From contig SLDY01000016.1 in the NCBI GenBank assembly GCA_007125005.1, positions 22,579 to 86,578 on the forward strand: a DNA stretch of 64,000 bases, given 5' to 3'. The notes beneath the pieces were generated by a model. The model made no database searches, was not told the origin of the DNA, and was given only the letters and a program-made list of their open reading frames with translations. A program made the translations under genes and the position numbers. Positions 62,994 through 64,000 of this stretch are shown one piece after another. Each line of letters begins with the position of its first letter. The first letter of the stretch is position 1. The DNA is from Natronohydrobacter sp. (GTDB lineage Bacteria; Pseudomonadota; Alphaproteobacteria; Rhodobacterales; Rhodobacteraceae).

Positions 62994-64000
62994 ATGTCAT
63001 CCAAACTGAAACTGGTCGCCCTGAGTTCGGCTGTCAGTGTCATGGCGCTGAGCGCTGCCGCTGACGATCCGGTCTCGCTGACCATCGTGTCCTGGGGCGG
63101 GGCTTACACGGCCAGCCAGCAGCGCGCTTATCACGAGCCCTTCATGGAAGCCAATCCGCATGTCACCATCATCAATGACGATGGTTCGGCCAATGCGCTT
63201 GCCGGTCTGCGCGCGCAGGCACAAGCCGGCAATGTGACCTGGGATCTGGTGGATATGCTGCCATCAGATGCACAGCTTGCCTGTGACGAAGGCATCATTC
63301 TCGAAATCGACCATGATGCGATGCTGGCCGCTGCCCCCGATGGCACACCGCCGACCGAGGATTTCCTGCCCGGCAGCCTTGGCGAGTGCTTCATCCCGCA
63401 GATCGTCTACTCGACCGTTCTGTCCTATCGCCCGGATGCTTTCCCCGAGGATGCACAGCCGACCAGCATCAATGATCTGTTCGATGTCGAGAACTTCCCG
63501 GGCCGCCGCGCGCTGCAGGACCGTCCGGGCACCAATCTGGAATGGGCGCTCTATGCCGATGGTGTGGACCCCGACGACATCTATGACGTGCTGAGCACGC
63601 CCGAAGGTGTGGACCGCGCCTTTGCCAAGCTCGACACGATCAAGGATCACATCATCTTCTGGACCGAAGGTGCGCAGGCACCGCAGCTTCTGGCGGATGG
63701 CGAAGTGGCCTTTGCGACCGGCTATAATGGCCGGATGTTCGATGCGATCCAGGTCGAGGGCATGGAAGCTGACATCATCTGGGATGGTCAGATCGTCGAA
63801 TGGGATGGCTGGGTTGTGCCTGCCGATGGCCCGAATCTCGATCTGGTGATGGAATACCTGTATTTCGCGACCGACACGCAGCGTCTGGCCGATCAGGCGA
63901 AATTCATCAGCTATGGCCCGGCCCGCGCTTCCTCGGCGGCTCTGGTGGGTGAACATGCTGATCTGGGCATCGACATGAACGAGCATATGCCGACCGCGCC
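62994..64000 (+). CDS. ABC transporter substrate-binding protein (partial, runs off the window)
   Basis: 335 codons are present before the right edge; the stop is outside the window, so this gene is absent from the ORF track. ATG 62994 follows a perfect AAGGAGG. Signal peptide MSSKLKLVALSSAVSVMALSAAA|DD. The mature start LTIVSWGGAYTASQQRAYHEPF and the FPGRRALQDRPGTNLEWALYADG stretch are typical of family 1 receptors of the PotD/FbpA type. It is 97 bases after the ATPase gene. Permease genes should follow outside the window. Confidence 0.9.
   Translation, partial: MSSKLKLVALSSAVSVMALSAAADDPVSLTIVSWGGAYTASQQRAYHEPFMEANPHVTIINDDGSANALAGLRAQAQAGNVTWDLVDMLPSDAQLACDEGIILEIDHDAMLAAAPDGTPPTEDFLPGSLGECFIPQIVYSTVLSYRPDAFPEDAQPTSINDLFDVENFPGRRALQDRPGTNLEWALYADGVDPDDIYDVLSTPEGVDRAFAKLDTIKDHIIFWTEGAQAPQLLADGEVAFATGYNGRMFDAIQVEGMEADIIWDGQIVEWDGWVVPADGPNLDLVMEYLYFATDTQRLADQAKFISYGPARASSAALVGEHADLGIDMNEHMPTA

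Overview
This 64 kb window looks like conserved chromosome from an alphaproteobacterium of the Rhodobacterales (Rhodobacteraceae/Roseobacter type). The clues are a GcrA cell-cycle regulator, a COQ9-family protein, ftsQ-ftsA-ftsZ, RutR with a reductive pyrimidine pathway, GatCA beside a 444-aa glutamyl-tRNA synthetase, an ScfR-type regulator next to accBC, and a tRNA-His without an encoded G-1. I saw no insertion sequence, prophage, integrase, CRISPR array or rRNA. No stretch over 300 bases lacks a gene.

Layout. 0-3.2 kb: rpsU (minus), a COQ9-family protein, a class IV (IlvE-like) aminotransferase and a zinc-free quinone oxidoreductase. 3.2-7.4 kb: a complete putrescine-type ABC operon potFGHI behind a leader rich in dyad symmetry. 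7.4-11.4 kb: katG, a divergent kinase-fold protein and a tandem crcB pair. 11.4-15 kb (minus): gltX, fabB, fabI. 15-17.7 kb: AsmA-like protein, a small PLDc_N-type membrane protein and a cupin. 17.7-24.2 kb: murB-ddl-ftsQ-ftsA-ftsZ. 24.2-27.6 kb: TetR regulator, SRP RNA, cytochrome c, an ABC-2 permease without an ATPase, gcrA, a lipoprotein. 27.6-31.2 kb (minus): lpxC-bamD-recN. 31.3-36 kb: small conserved protein, tRNA-His, nadD, dacB, accB-accC. 36.2-41.1 kb: ScfR-like regulator, then a receiver protein, a small membrane protein and a transporter-histidine kinase fusion. 41.2-51.4 kb: preT-preA, rutR, beta-ureidopropionase, dihydropyrimidinase and a four-gene ABC importer. 51.5-58.7 kb: pepN, CAP protein, gatC-gatA, excalibur lipoprotein, amidase, DUF2244 protein. 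58.7-61.5 kb: ctaD, lipB, tRNA-Leu(GAG). 61.8-64 kb: a second polyamine-type ATPase and a binding protein cut by the window edge.

How the genes work together. The strongest pathway unit is the pyrimidine cluster: PreTA reduces uracil or thymine, HydA opens the ring, the M20 hydrolase releases the beta-amino acid, and RutR has an excellent candidate box between itself and the catabolic genes. The envelope genes (murB, ddl, dacB, amidase, lpxC, bamD, asmA) surround the division genes. GltX plus GatCA point to indirect Gln-tRNA synthesis.

The least understood units are the three-gene receiver / small membrane protein / SLC5-histidine kinase operon, the long cytoplasmic tail of FtsQ, a hairpin-plus-conserved-tail intergenic repeat present twice, and several operator-like palindromes. 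Start codons were moved from the ORF track wherever a ribosome-binding site or family length argued for it. All family names come from reading the translations by eye, not from a database search.
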